A stretch of 64,000 nt of DNA, taken from Nymphaea colorata (taxonomy: Eukaryota; Streptophyta; Magnoliopsida; Nymphaeales; Nymphaeaceae). Both the position numbers and the translations under genes were made by a program. The stretch is from assembly GCF_008831285.2 (NCBI RefSeq), contig NC_045149.1, forward strand, positions 10,010,417 through 10,074,416. The letters run 5' to 3'. Positions 21,058 to 35,800 of this stretch are shown piece by piece. A model generated the notes under the pieces. It saw only the letters and a list, made by a program, of their open reading frames with translations. It had not been told where the DNA came from and searched no databases. Each line of letters begins with the position of its first letter. Position 1 is the stretch's first letter.

Positions 21058-21952
21058 TGTTCGCATCCCCAGAATTTTTGGTACTTGGAGAGCTCCAAAA
21101 AGATGAGTTGTGTTTTGAAAATGAGAGAGAAATGGACTCACCCGTCGGTTCAAGGATCGACCGTTCCCGATGCCTTTATCGAGGGTAATCAACCCAAATG
21201 TTTATTATTGATGCATTTCGTTTTAATTTAAACATCTTTTTTATTCTATATGCGGTGTAGAAAAACATTGAAAGTTTGATGTTTCAAACATTTGAAAAGG
21301 TTTTTGAATAGTTGCTTGAGAATGTGAAATATTTTAGGAAAAACTGCAATCAAAAAGTTCTTATGAATATCATTTGGAAAGCTTGAAAAATCATTTTGAA
21401 ATCACTTTAGTGTTTTCTTAATACATTAAGTAGGTTTGAAATTTTGTTCTAATTCGGTTACCACCTAGTTAGAGTTCCATATCATCTTGCTTAAGTTCTT
21501 TTAGAGATGTGATTGTGCTCATTTGTGATATTAAGTGAATGTGAATGCATGAATGCATTGATCCTATATGATTAAAAGAGAATGAAACATTCATCTAAGA
21601 CATTTCTACCATAACATATATATATATATATATATATAAGATTTTGTTTTTGTAAATATTATGTGTATGAAGGAAAAGTTTTTGAAAATGGATTAGGGTT
21701 GTATACCATCAAGCATTAATCCAATATTGGGTCATTACTTGAGTTTTGGTCTTAGTGAAGTCGGTATATATAAAAAATCATGAGAGGAAAATGTTAAAAA
21801 GGATGGAAAAGGTGAAATACTCTCATAAAAATAACGAGAGAAAGAGACTTCAAAGATTACTAGATAGAAGATTTTGAAATAGGAGGATATATATATATTC
21901 TCTATATGTATGTATATATATTTGTGTAAGCTTTTGAAGATGAAATCTTAAA

Positions 21953-22067
<115 letters not shown>

Positions 22068-23570
22068 TAGAGAGAGAAAATAGAACACACATATATATGC
22101 ATTCATATGTATATAAAAATTTGTAAAATTAAAATGTGGAAATATAGAGAAAGACAGATGAAAGAATCATCATGTGCACATATATGTATATAACATATAT
22201 ATATGTACGTGTCTTCATGAGATTAGAAATGAAGAAATGAAAACAATCGACATCAAATTTAATGTGGGCCGAATGGGAGTTTGGACTCATGCAAGAGTCT
22301 AAGCTAAGTCTCTAAAGCCGCATTAGAAGGTTTCTTTTGAAAATGTTTTGGAAAATATGATTTATATATAAACATAGAATGTTATGATTTGGTTTGTCAC
22401 AAGGGATATATTTCTTCCATCGTTGGGTATGGAAGAAAATCAAGCAATATAGCGAGATACTCGTTAAGGTTCTTAATTGGGTGATCAGGAATGAAACTAG
22501 CGCAAAATAACATGCATGTGCATATTAACATGTATATTTTCGTGAGGGTTTTTTTCGGATTGGACAAGTCCTAATCACAAAAATGAATATGAAGATAAAG
22601 ATAAAGATAAAGAACCTCATACCACACTCTCATTCCTACTATACATTCACATATAGATAAGAAAAATTGAGTAGCTATGCATGGGTGATATCTTGAAACA
22701 AAGCAATATTCAAAGAAAAAAAGAGAGAATGATTCAACTATGAAATGAAATATTATATTATCTTCTCATGCTCCCGGTGGACTCGATGATAGACTCTCGA
22801 CTCTAGAATAGAGATTGAGAGATATCTCATATGGCCATAGAGAGATGAAAAAGAGAGGAAAGAAAAAACATCACAACAAAACCACGTTCAAGAAAAATTA
22901 GGACATGATGCAATCATTAAATGAAATAACATCTCCTCTCATGCTCCCGGTGCACTCGAGCATAGCCTCTTGACTCCAGAATAGAGATTGAAAGTTATCT
23001 CATATGGCCATGGGGAAATGAAGAAAAGAGAAATAAAACATCAAGAACAAGACTATATTCAAGAAAAGAAATAGCAATAGCAACAAGAATATATTCATAA
23101 AGAGAAAGAACAACAACAACAAAAATATATTCAAGAAAGGAAATAACATGATTTAATCGTAAAATAAAATATCATCTCATCCTTTCATCCTCCCGGTGCA
23201 CTCGAGCATAGCCTCTTAACTCTAAACTAGAGACTAAGAGCTATCTCTTTTGACCATGAGGAGAGGAAGAAGAGAGAAAAAGGAAAAAAGAAAGAGGTGA
23301 GATATTGATTACGTACCTCTAGTGAGAATAATTTTTGGAAAAATGAACACCTTAACTTAAAGATCCCTTTGAGTAAAGCTCCAAGATGATGCCTCCAAGA
23401 GGGTTGTAGCTTGATGAAACTTGCTTCAAGTTGGATAAGAAGAGAGAAATTGAAAGAGGAAGAGAGAAAGATAGAAATAGAGCTAAGGAAAAAACTCTAA
23501 GTTTTCAAGTGGAAATGTACTACAGTTTTCCCAATGGCTAGCTCATGCCCAAGAAAGAGGATTGTGGGGG

Positions 23571-23578
23571 TATTTATA
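23571..23578 (-). promoter_or_regulatory. TATA box of the solo LTR
   Basis: The plus strand reads TATTTATA, TATAAATA on the LTR strand, preceded on that strand by 'ggctccaaaatcct' as in the full element. The box is intact, so this solo LTR could still start transcripts toward lower coordinates; that is inference. Confidence 0.5.
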
Positions 23579-24308
23579 AAGGATTTTGGAGCCAAAACTC
23601 AAAATTTGATTTTTTTTTTAATTTTATAAGATTTTCATCCAAATTTCACATAATTTTGAATTATTTTCATTTTTTTAAAAAGAAAATAGGTTTTGACTAA
23701 GTGGGATTGGTCCTTAGCCCTGCATATACCCCTTTGGGGTGTGAGTAGGGCTAATGCCCACTCAAGAAAATCAAAAACCGACCCCCAAGGGCCGGTTTTG
23801 CAAGAAAATGGGGGCCTGCACCATGTGCAGGCCCTGCTTGGCCATTGTTGAAATCGTGCGCTGCAGCAATCGCTTTAGTGATCGTGTTATGTGATCGTTA
23901 AAACGTGCGCACGCGTGTGATGTGCAATCGCACGGCAGCATAAAAAATCATTTTTTCTTGTTTAATTTATCTAAAAGGCATATAAAATAATTTTTTTTGG
24001 TTATAAAAAGGGGGGTCGACTCCATTTTGAGCGACTCCGAGATCGCTCCAAATCCGATTTTGGTTTAGTCAGTTGTCGACTCGTTCGAGCATGCGACTTG
24101 GGTTTAGAAAACGTTTTGACTTGAGAAATGAGTTCTTAAAGCAAAGGAAAGGTCTGTGCACGCACAGCGCTCAAATTTTGTCGTTTCGAACGTGATTCAT
24201 ATTTTGGGTCTGAAATGCTTGATTTGCATCTAGAAGTTGGATCTTGGATTCAAATCTTGTGTCTAAATTTGGGTAACATAGTCTTTTGAAAAAATTTGGG
24301 TGATTACA

Positions 24309-25750
24309 GCGGCGAAAGCCCTATTTTTGGTAAAAAAAATTTGGCCTTGTTGGGTGGGCATTAGCCCTGCCCACACCACAAAGGGTTGTTTGCAGGGCTA
24401 ATGGCCAATTCCACTTAGTCAAAACCTATTTTTTTTAAAGAAATTAAAATTATTTAAAAATACTTGAAATTCACCTGAAAATCTTGTTAAATTAAAAAAA
24501 AAATCAAATTTTGAGTTTTCGTTCTAAAACTCCTTACTTGGGCAGATGCTAACCCTTGAGGAACCTCTAGTGCTTCTTCACTTGAGGATTTAGAGTTTTT
24601 CTTAGCTCTTTATTTTTATTTCTTTTTTCTTCTCTTCATCTTCTTCTCTAACCTTGAGAGCAAACTTCTCCAACTTCCACTCTTCAAGGGAACTAGCCCC
24701 ATTTGAAGAAGCTTTGGGATCATCCAAAGTAGGAGATTCATTTTCTAAAATCATTCGTATTAGAGGTATTAGAGGTATGTAATCAATACCCCAATCCACA
24801 TCTTTTCCTTACTTTCTCCCTTCTTCATCTCCTCATGACCATTAAGATAGCTCTCAAATCTTCTCTTTGGAGTCAAGAACTATTGTTGAGTGCATCGGGA
24901 GTATGAGCAAAGTGAAATAAATTTTATTTCTTCATTTATTTTCAAAAATATACTAGTTATATTGTTTTAATCACCATTTATGCTTCAAATGATGTTTATG
25001 CATGATGTATTAATTTTTCTTAATTAATGAGCAAATGTACGGCAAGAATGGGTGTTTGGGTTGGGATTTCTTTATTCTTATGTTGATTTTTGAGGTTGAG
25101 ATTTGTTCAACCCGAAAAAGCTATTCATGAATATGTACATGTTAAAATGTATCTTTATGTCATTCTCATGTTTAGTTTCTTTCTTAATCACCCAATTAGG
25201 GACCCCAATGAAGGCTTTATATTTCTTAATTTTCTTTCATACTCAACGGTGGAAGAAATATATTCTCTTGTAAAAAACGAAATAGTAATGTTTTTATGTT
25301 CACATATAAAAAATATTTGGTATCATGTTTTCCAAAAGATTTTTTGCTCTTACATAAGTCCAAGTTTTTTTCCAGCCTACATGAAAAATTGAAGTCCGAT
25401 ATTTTGAAGTTATTTCTTTATTTCAACTTTCATGAAAGCATATACGTATACACATGTTATATATGTATATGCATGTTATATACATATATGTGCACATGTC
25501 TATTTCTCTTTGTCTTTTTTTTATGATTTATCATATTTTTTTTACAAATTCTCATACACATACATACAAATATATACGTGTATATATATATATCTATCTC
25601 CCCTTATAATCACACTCTCTCTAGAGTCTCATTTTCTCTAAAATCTCTCTTTTTCTAAAATCTTTTTCTTCCTCTCCATGTGAGTTAATACTTTCTTTTC
25701 ACATGCTCTCATATATGTATATATATAAATATAAATAAATAAATAAATAA

Positions 25751-25804
<54 letters not shown>

Positions 25805-25857
25805 GTAAGTATGTATATGTATACGTACCTCTCTCTCTTTCTTTTAAAGTTGTGTTT
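24309..25857 (+). mobile_element. Tat/Ogre-related LTR, + strand, right part (truncated)
   Basis: It continues the LTR broken at 21057: 'gggcattagccctgcccaca' and 'cttagtcaaaacctatt' match the solo LTR in reverse complement, and 'gttgaggtttagagttttt'-like and 'gtgcatcgggagtatgag' segments match the repeats of the full element. Similarity to the full LTR stops near 25857, at a place equal to about 5340 of the 5' LTR, so the last 700 bp are missing. Confidence 0.7.
25728..25801. repeat. (AAAT)n-(TA)n microsatellite
   Basis: AAAT units run into a TA run of about 46 bp, inside the truncated LTR. Confidence 0.9.
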
Positions 25858-26687
25858 AGACCAAGAACAACAAGAGTTATTACTTTCTTGTAGGCAGAAA
25901 ATAGACAACTCCATCCTCATGAGAAAGAGTACTATTGGGCCCTAGTTGATGCAGTGTCGTCTACTACATCTCAATGTTCAAGTTGGATGATTCCATGAGT
26001 TATCTATTTAAATGTTTCATTTAGACATGAATTCCCTATAAGCGACAGTCATTAAGACACTCCTGGGATAGGTATTGTCACTGCTTGATTCATGTCACAG
26101 TCTAGTTAGGGCCTAGTTTTCATACATTCCATGGGTACATAAGGATGCAATGCTTTAACCGTCAGTATCTTACCAATTTGTGGTGGAGAATGGAGACAAC
26201 TTTGCTCTTATTTTGTGGAGGATAATCACATACCTATGCTTGAAATCGAAGGGTCAATTGATGATAAACAACAACTGCACATACACCATAGTTGCAAAAT
26301 TGTGGTGGGGATGACCATTCATTACTATTCACCAAAGTGAGGTTGCAATTTTGGGCATATGGTAGTGATCATCACTTGAACGGGGGATATTGGATTGCTG
26401 TAAGGAGGGCAGAGAAATGTGTATGTTCACCTGATATATAAGTTTTCCTTTAGCATACTTTGGCTGGTATAGTGTGCAAAGCTATGGGTTCACCATTATT
26501 GGGAGTACTGCCTTATGCCAACTTACAGGAAGTTTTTGAGCAAGAGCAGCTGATTTTCAATGGTGTCATTATGCTATTATGGCTATTGTGGAGCCATGGT
26601 TTTATTGTTAGCTATCGCCGTATTCTGCTATAGTCATGTGAGGAGTCTTGTCTGTTAACATTTGATTTCAACTATTTACACCTGCAA
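25858..26687 (+). other. Interior of the older retrotransposon, no domain recognised
   Basis: About 830 bp with stops in all frames. CTTGAACGGGGGATATTGG at 26375-26393 resembles a Copia-type polypurine tract followed by an LTR start, which would give an LTR of about 430 bp ending at 26820, but only its last 133 bp match the left copy. Confidence 0.4.
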
Positions 26688-26820
26688 GATGCAATTAGGG
26701 TTACCAAATGTACTGAAAACTTCCTTTGGTAAGGGTTTGCTCTAGTTTGGTTACAACAGTGCATGTCAGTGAGTTTTGTAGTGCTTACCTTGTCCCTTGT
26801 TAGCAGGTGGCTTGCTAACA
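26688..26820 (+). repeat. LTR-like end of the older retrotransposon, right copy
   Basis: Starts GATGCAATTAGGGTTACC and ends GGCTTGCTAACA, matching 19758-19895. With that copy it brackets the nested Tat-like LTRs, giving an outer element of about 7 kb in its present, inflated form. Confidence 0.6.
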
Positions 26821-29800
26821 CAATGCTAAAAGCTTGAACACCAACTTCAAGCAAGTGCACTCTTCCCAAGAGAGAGTAGTAGGAAGAGGTCCCCATTACA
26901 TGAGAGAGAGATGGAAATATGAGGATAAGAAATGAAAATGGCCCTTTCTCTCAGGTTTCTATAAACTAGAAAATAATATAGGTTTCATAGAACTAGTTAT
27001 TTTAGGTTTTTTTTTCTAACTTAAAAAAACATGGTTTTCTCTTTTTTGCTTTTTTTATCAACATCAAAATCATAATAACTAGGTTTCTTAGTTTATTTCC
27101 CACTTCTTCTAATAGATACTTAAGCTAACCAAGAAGTCCTAAAAGTAACTGGTTCTTCTAAGAGGAACTTCAACTTAATATTCCAATGTTTGTGACCTTT
27201 GATGACACACTATTTCCCATGAAAAACTCCCGCTATTATATTCTTTTTTAGAGGTAATTAAGATGAATGTGTTATTGGTTACATGCCTTATAGCACTTGA
27301 ACCCCACAATCATTCCTTGTTACTTTCCACAATATTGAGTTTAGAAGCCATTGCAACAGATTTTGCCATCACATTTGCCTTAAATTTTTCTTCTTTTTCT
27401 TTTTCTTATGACCATTATCAGGTGAATATTAGAGGTAACTCTACTGGTTTACTTTTTTGTTATCACATTCACAAAGCTCTTCCGATGCTCAACATTGGTC
27501 TCTTAATTAACAATTCAAAAAAGAAATTATGGTAACATGTTTAAGCTCCATTATATATTTATTTCAAAGAACTAGAAAATCAATTTTAAGAAGTTTACGG
27601 ATAACAAGATGGATATGGATTGATTCCAGATTGGCTCCAAGTTGAAGAGTTGGAGCGTGAAAATGTAGTCTGTGATCTTGATCAAGAATGAGTTTGTAGT
27701 TGCAAACTTGAAATTTGGACACTTGTGAACTAGAAATGCTCTTCTCCTCAGATTTTGAATCATGTATTTTTTTCAAATTGGTTGACAGTGCATTTTGATC
27801 TATACACATCTGGCAAGAAATCAACTACTACATTAAAAATGTGTTGAATGCACAAGTAGCCTTGATTCTATTTCAATATTTTGTTTCTATTTGAACCCAC
27901 CAAAGTCACATGTTTTTTTTAAGTTTAGAGGTCTTGGATTAGTGAAGGCATAGATGATGTTGAGAACTGTCATGAAATGCATCTTCTTCTTCTAGAACTT
28001 AAAATCACTTTCAATGAAGCAATCCAACTTCACATGATTATGCATTGTCATCTTTACATTTGATACCATGTTTTGCATTAAAGTAATATTGCTTTATAAT
28101 TGTTGGAGTACTTGGAGTAGATACACTGACTAATGCAAGAAAAATAATTGAAGCATGAAATTATTTTCTCAAAATCAGAATTTGATTCCAATACAATGAA
28201 CTAAGGATGATGTGATTTGCGTCTATGATACAACAACCAAAATTGGAACCAAACTTGCCATTTGAACTAGTGAGATCTTTCCGAAAACCACTTAACCTTT
28301 TTGGTATCAAAATCAACACAAATAAAATAAAAGCTAGAGCATGAAAAAGAGAAAGGATGAACATCTTGGTATAGGGTTGATCTTTTCTATGTTCCCATGG
28401 TCACTTTATACAGAATATAATACACCCTTTCAAGTCCAAGATTCTCTTGGTCCACTAGACGTGCCCCTTCCAATGGAGGAGAGATTTCCTAGAACTGAAA
28501 TGATGCCTTATCTTCATAAAAAAGATTACTGTTGAACTCATATTACCATGTCAAATCATGGTGGCTTGTAGCCCCTATATATGAACTAGTTATAAAAATT
28601 AAAACAGCTCATCAAGACAATGCCCACCACAGCAAGTAACTTTTCAAAATTTTGTACACAAGCAATCATCTCTCCTTCTATTCATTTTCAGTCCACAACT
28701 GAGATTGAGCTTGAGCTTATCAATTTACAAGCCTAATTGTCTTGAGCTCGAGTTTGGCTCAAGCAAGAACCAAGTTCAAGTTGGGGAATACATAATCCTA
28801 ATTAAACATGTTTGAGCTGGCTGAACTTGAGCTTAACTTAGTTGTGCACTCCCATGAAAGAAGACTACCAAATGTGGAGTGGGATGAACTTGAACCAAGA
28901 GTCCAATAAAATTTACATTAATTAGATTTGGATTGAAAACAAAAACAATAAATTTTTAGAGGCTGAATCCACTTTTGAACCCCCAACAAAATAAAACTAA
29001 ATTTTGAGAGCAACATTTGAACTCAAACTTAAATCTTCAAGTTCTAACTCTTGTACCAATTTGATCTAGTCGGATTTCAAGTAGTATTTATTATTCAACT
29101 CCAATAAGATCATCTATATCTCTAAACTATAGTTACTAGAACTTCCAAGGTGTTTCTTTTTTCCATAATTGTGCTCTTGCCTTTCACCACCTTTCTCTCT
29201 TAAAAGATTTGTTTCTCACTTTATACTACTTGGAATCAAAATGCCATATACCAATAACATGCTTTTTAAAAAAGATAAACATGCAACATGAAAAGGCACT
29301 TCATTGTCTATGGTTGGAAGCAAGCTAGAGACTAGAAAAAACCATAGTTGGTACTTCTTCCACAGGCTTGGGGACCACTAAAAGCAAAGAGTGCTGTAGT
29401 CAATTTGACTGAAAAACATAAGCCAAGAGATTAGCTGCCTTAATGTTTGTGTTGTTTCTTTCATAGATAGCCATGAATTTGTTAGATCAGCCACCATGGT
29501 CTTTTAACGACCATGGCTGTTGTAATTGCCCCCTTCTTCCATAATAGGAGAAATGATGTATAATACGAAGTAGATCCTTGTAATAATATAAGAAAATCTA
29601 TAATACAAATAATGCTGGTGAGTTCATCATGGGATCTATCTAGTAGGTTAGGTTCAAATGAATTTCAAACAGTTAAATTTTAGAAGAAAGTTGATTATGA
29701 AGATCTACATGGTTAAGGAAAATGATTAATTTGATTTTTGAACTCAAGCGTATATGTAGAGCTTTAGTAATATATATTACTTAGTCCTATAATTTACTTT

Positions 29801-32800
29801 ACTTAGAGAAGAAAAAGATTGAAGGGAGCATGTTTAGTGGAGCCCACCACTACACAATCCACTTAGGAGAGGATAAACTCAACTTAGGAAGGTAATTAGT
29901 AAATTAAATAGATTAAATGCTTGATGGTAATTTTTTTTAGGAGGAAACCAGTTTCAGAAAATGGAACAAGATCTTATTTCAGTTTGAGAGCTAAAAAGTT
30001 TGTTGTGATTTGTAGATGAAATTTATTGGTAATGAATTTCAATTTCAATAACAATGACAAAGTTAAAAATTAGCAAAGGAAGGTGGGGGAGGGGTTGGGT
30101 GGATGGATTAAGGAGTGGAGAAGTTGGAAGAAAAAGGAGAAGGCAGCTTATGCCCTTTGGTGTGGAAACAATTTGTGTATGTATGGTCAATAACCCCTCT
30201 ATCGTAGAGCGATTTGGAATTTTAGAGAACATGGAAGATTAAAGCATGTAATTAATGCTATTTATTTTGTAGTGTTTAAATTTTATATGTCTTTTGTCAT
30301 TCTCTGTCTCTCTCTTTCCCTTGTTATCATGCAATTAAGTTTTATGCAAATATTTGTTTCTTTTTTAGATGGCTAACAAGTGACATGTACCGACTTTTGC
30401 TAGCATTAAAGTCATAGGGTCGAATGAAATATCTTCAAGTAACAGTAGAAACAGTTTATAATATATTCTTTTGTGCAAAGTATATGAATTGCATTTGATC
30501 TTGAACTTTACAATACTACTTCTAGTGGTATCCCCTAGCACAAATGGCGCACTGCCTTGCACTTTGGTGACTTCAAACTTAAAGGATAGACAAAAGCATA
30601 CGATTCATGTACATATATATGGTCAATATGGTCAACCAATTGGGCAGCAATGATTGAGTTCATTCATTAGAGAAGTTCTTGAAAATCACTCAAGGAAAAC
30701 GTTGCCCAATTCTTTTAAGGATGATGCATAACACTGTGTCTAAGTAATTTACTTATTCTATCTCTCTCTTAAGCATGTTTATATTTTGGTTGAGATTTCT
30801 AGTAAAACATGTTTGTGATCTTCAATAGTGATCAAATGCATGATGATTAGAGGAAAATTTATGATTGATAAGCAACGGAGGGGGTGGGTCATGATAGAAC
30901 ATGGAACACTCTTCAAGAACTAGTGTTTGAGAAATTTTTTTAAGACAAACCAGACCAAGAAGAGCAATTTAAAGATCACAAATATGAAATTCCTCCAAAT
31001 CAATGGGACTTAATTATGAAGGTTTTTATTCATACCAGTGCAAAGGTCATCAACTTGTGTAAGGAAATATAGTTCTGGTTTCATAAAGCAGTCAATGCTA
31101 CGTAGTGTCATTCATGATCATATTTGGTATTGTAAGCCACAAATACAAAGATTATTAAAATATGTGCAAGAGAAAGTACACAATAGTCAATATCATTGAC
31201 AAAGTAATCCTTGATCACAATTTACAGCACAAGTACCGTGTCCAAGATGAAACTTGTGATTAGTAGTAAAATATTGATAGGGTACTGAGAGCTCTCCATA
31301 ATTTAATGCGAAGAAGGTAAATTATAATTGATTTTTTTTTCTAATTAAACAGTTTAAAATGTAAATAAATGGCTTCATTACTTACTCTATCTCACAATTT
31401 GGAGCAGGTAGACCAAAAGTTTCATGTGCTGAGGTTTTGATAGCTACCTAAAGTACTATCAATGAGAAAGATTATAACAAGGAGACCAGTAGTTTGATTT
31501 GTTACACGTTCTAAATTATTTTTCTTTAGCTTCATGAATATATTTATATATTTTAAGTCTTATATATTCATTCTCATCTAATTATACCAAAAGTTGAAGA
31601 GACACTGGTCAGCTTACCTAAAGGATAGTTTGAGACACCCTCATGTAGTAATATGCCTCCCAGGTGGTAGGAGAAAACAAGTATGGTCAAGTGCACATGT
31701 ATGAAGTAGCTGTTAAGCCATAACAGTTGAATGAAGTTGGTCCAAGCAAGAATGAATTGATCAAGAAGAATGCAATGTGTCAACAAAATATTCAAGGAAC
31801 TAAAGGACATGATGAGTAAAAAGGAGGCACTAGTTGGTAGGAGGGATGAGCTTAAACACGCCTCCTTGCTGATTGATGGAGGGTCATATTTGTAGTGTAC
31901 TTGTTCAGTTGTGACGGAAATATTAATATTAAACTTATTATGAGACTAATTGTATCATATTTTGCTTAAAACATTGATATTCCACAATTATCCATTATAT
32001 GAGGATGATTAAATTATAAACACTCGTGCATGTTATTTTGATTATGTTTAATTTATCTATAATTTTTTTAGGGGTCCCTTCTTGATCCCTGTACTTATCA
32101 TCACTGAATGATAAATGATCTGTATCATATTTCTACTAATTTGATAAATGATTACTTCTTTCAACCCAAGGAGGTAACTCTCTTATAACAGTTCTTTGCT
32201 AGTGATACATTGGTTTGTTAGCATTTACTTCGAGGCTTCAAGTGATGGTTTGAAGGTATAAGAGAAGATAATCAGGTAGAGAAGAGCAAAAACCTATATA
32301 TATATATATATACGAGTAAACTGTCATCAGTGGCTTAAAAAGTTGTGCTCACCAATATTGGTCGTCTATATTTTTACTGGTGCCCTTGACGAGTCATTGA
32401 AAGTTAATTATCAGTCCCAGCTATTACCTTTACTGACTTTTTTTTTCAGCCATTCTTGACACATTGATTGGTGCTGGTAATGGCCCATCTGTACCAGCAC
32501 ATGCATTTATTGTACACCAGTCAGCAATAATCTCCACTGGTTTTAGTGACGCTGGGACTACGCCAATGAACTTGATTTTAAGTTAACTGCCTAATATTGA
32601 AATTCAGATAAATGCCCTTTTTCTTTGCCAAGTTGGTGAAAAGTGTCTCCAATATATTTATTAGCTTAATGAAGCAAAACCTTCCCACTCAGGCTTTGAC
32701 TAGATTGATCCTAAACTCATGAATTCCCAACGGCTGTGATGAAAATGTTATTTTAGTTAGGCTTTTATTTCTGAAAGGACACTTGCACCAGGGATGGAGC

Positions 32801-35800
32801 CAAAAAATTCTTGCTAAGGGGCACTAGTTATGAAATTATAAATTTTTGGCTGGCAAATTGCTCACATAGTACCCACTCCTGCCTTGGCCCCTGGCATGCA
32901 CCCATCAGAAAAAGCAAAAGTGGGTACATTCCTTCTAGACAAGAAAGCTGTCGAAGTACCCTTTTCTTAGTGCCATATCTTTTTGGGATTCAGATCATGA
33001 ACCTCCCCATCACTTGAGTGTAGTAATTGATAAGCTAGCTATTACCATCCTAGCCAGCGTGAACTTCATTTACACGTATCAGTAACAAATTCTTTTTGTT
33101 CTTTTCCTCGACAATCTTGATTCAGTACCGCATGCTGCATGCATGATGCAAAAGCTAATGTTCAACATGACATCTCACACCATTGAGAGAAGCCGCTTTC
33201 CATGTTATGTAGTTAATATGGTATGGTATGTTCCCACCTTTTATTAGGGGACATTTTTTTTGGGTAGTTCTATTGACGATTTTTTTTATTTCACTTTTTC
33301 CCTTATAGGGGGAGGATCTTCTATTTAACCAACAGCGGTACTTTGGTCATTTCATCGTCATTAATTTTAACATGGTCGTTTGTTATGAAACATAACATAT
33401 GTACAACGCCCTGCTCTACCAATGAGAATGTCACATATATACTTCACATATAATGTCACAATATTATTGGAGATGACCTGATGACTACTAACTTTGATCG
33501 TGATAATCAACTGACATAGCCTTTTCTGCTTGTGAATGTATTTAATTTTCATCTTTCCACATTTAACTCTAGTTTCGAGGGCAAGAGGAAAAGGACTTCG
33601 GCCTCTTTGGCGTATCTCCTCCATCATTTTTGGCCCAAATCAGAGAACAGAACAGTACTTGGGCAGTATTGATAAAAAAAAATTCAGCCCCAACATACCA
33701 CGTAGCACTGCAAGACAACTAAGTGAACAGCCTTACTGATTGTCTCTATACAGTTCCCATGTATGTGGTCTAGCTAGACTACAATATATGTATGCATATC
33801 GTGCGTGGTTAAATAATCTTGCACACATGAAGGGGTACTACAGACGTGGTCCCTCTCAAGCCAACTTGCTCTCAATAAAGAGTCCACTTGCCTAAGTGAA
33901 AAAAGAAATGTGAGAGATTAATCATCTGTACACGCACCTGCAGCACATAGGATTCCTTAAAAGTGCCAATTGGAATACAAGAGGGGAAAGGTTCAATTCT
34001 CTCCCACATCATTTTCCATGTGAACAGATCACTGATGTTGGGCAAAACGCAAGCACACATTGCATGCGTTGCATCTCAAAATGAATTCATAGCTGGGATT
34101 CAATGGATGGAAAAAATGTGCTTTTGTGCTCGTCCATTGAACCAAGTGCATGATTTGAACTAGTAGTACTGAGATTTTCGGGTGAGCAGAAATTTTTCCA
34201 CCGCATGGAAGAAAGGTCATATCCCTCTTAGCACCATTCAAGTCCACAAAGCTTGTGTCGGGACCTTTTGTGGTCATTGGATGGTAACAGTGACTACATG
34301 TTCCATAACACAGTCAATGGAGGTTCAACTAATTGTTTTAGACATGAAATGTCGCATCATTAGTCACCATCTCGTCAAGCATCCACAGACTTCGAGCTTT
34401 AGATTAATCTGCGGCGCTAAGGATCCATCTTTTCACCATCACTTGTCCCCAACGGACCACATACATACCAGTGAACAATTCGTACAGAGCAGCGGGAAGC
34501 AAGGACACCAACATGCATACGTACATACCGCCCTCTGTGTTTTTTCGACCACTGAATGAAATCTGTGTGCTTGGGAAGAGAGGGATTCAAGTGAATTGAA
34601 TTAATAAAACAGCATTGAAACTGTCACCAAATTCATCTACTTAATTCGTCGTGTCAGTAGCTTGAGGGGTGCAATTCTTTGGCACCAGCGCGTATGATAG
34701 TTTAGTGAGAGAAGAAAAAGAAATGGTAGCGCATGTTGTTGATCATGGAAACATGAGTTGGGCACCTCGGTCCTTGTGAGAGCTACAGGAATATTCTCAA
34801 GAATCTGTTCAGATAGACGGTGAATGAGGTGAATTGTGGGCAAGGCAATAATTAATTAAATAGCTGTTATTTTTTTGGTGAAATTTTATGTTTTGCATGA
34901 AAAGTGCTTGAAGGCCTCCCATTTCTCATACCTCCAAGCTCTTAGGTTGGGTCAGAACTTGGATTGAGTATGCTACACCCTTCAACTTGAGTGTAGTGAA
35001 CCCATCTTTTACTATGCAAAAGAGTAGCACCCCATAAGAATGCAATAGGCAAGATGGAGGATAGTAGCATCATGAAAATCAAACAAACAATGTGTCTTGT
35101 ATACGCTCACTTGCCAAACCAATTGTGCTACACCCTTTCATTTACATGTTAAGAAGCTATTGGCTCAAAAAAAGAAAATTATAAAGAAACTCCTTAGCTT
35201 TTTAAAGATGACAAGTCGCTACTCATCCTTTAAGAACCAACAAAAGTTCCCTCTTGATAAAAAAAACATTGAAGTGGAAATGGAGGAGTAATTTGTAAAG
35301 GTGTCATGATTATCATTTTTTTCCTTTTATTTTAAAGTTAATTTTGATTAAGAGGTGTGATGTTAAAATATTATTCACCTACTTCAACGATTTTCTATAT
35401 ATCGATCGAGAAGCAGCGCTGCAGAGAAATATTTCTCTAAAAAATTGATGACATATCAAATATTGCCTCTTAAAAGTTGAGGCAGCGATGATCTGTTTCT
35501 CGAAGAGGGTCTTAGTTAATTTGCTGGAAATGCATAAACCAACCCATCTTCATATCATTATGTGAAGCAAAACAAATGGAACTTCTGCTTCCCAAAAACA
35601 ATCCATTGATTAATGACTGTCTCAATGTTCTGTTCAGGGTCATCTCGTAATAAGAACAATGACAAACTATTCCATGCATCTACCTCAAAGTTTGAGACTG
35701 ATTCATTATGAATATGACTCAAAGATTAGCAAATTTATACAACAATTATGTCATAGTGTTTTGTGAATTTGACTCAATCTTGCAAGTAAATTCATGGAAT

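Noticed and set aside
34182-34559. 125-codon plus-strand open frame
   Set aside because: No motif, no codon pattern or neighbouring exon signal that I can recognise; probably chance.
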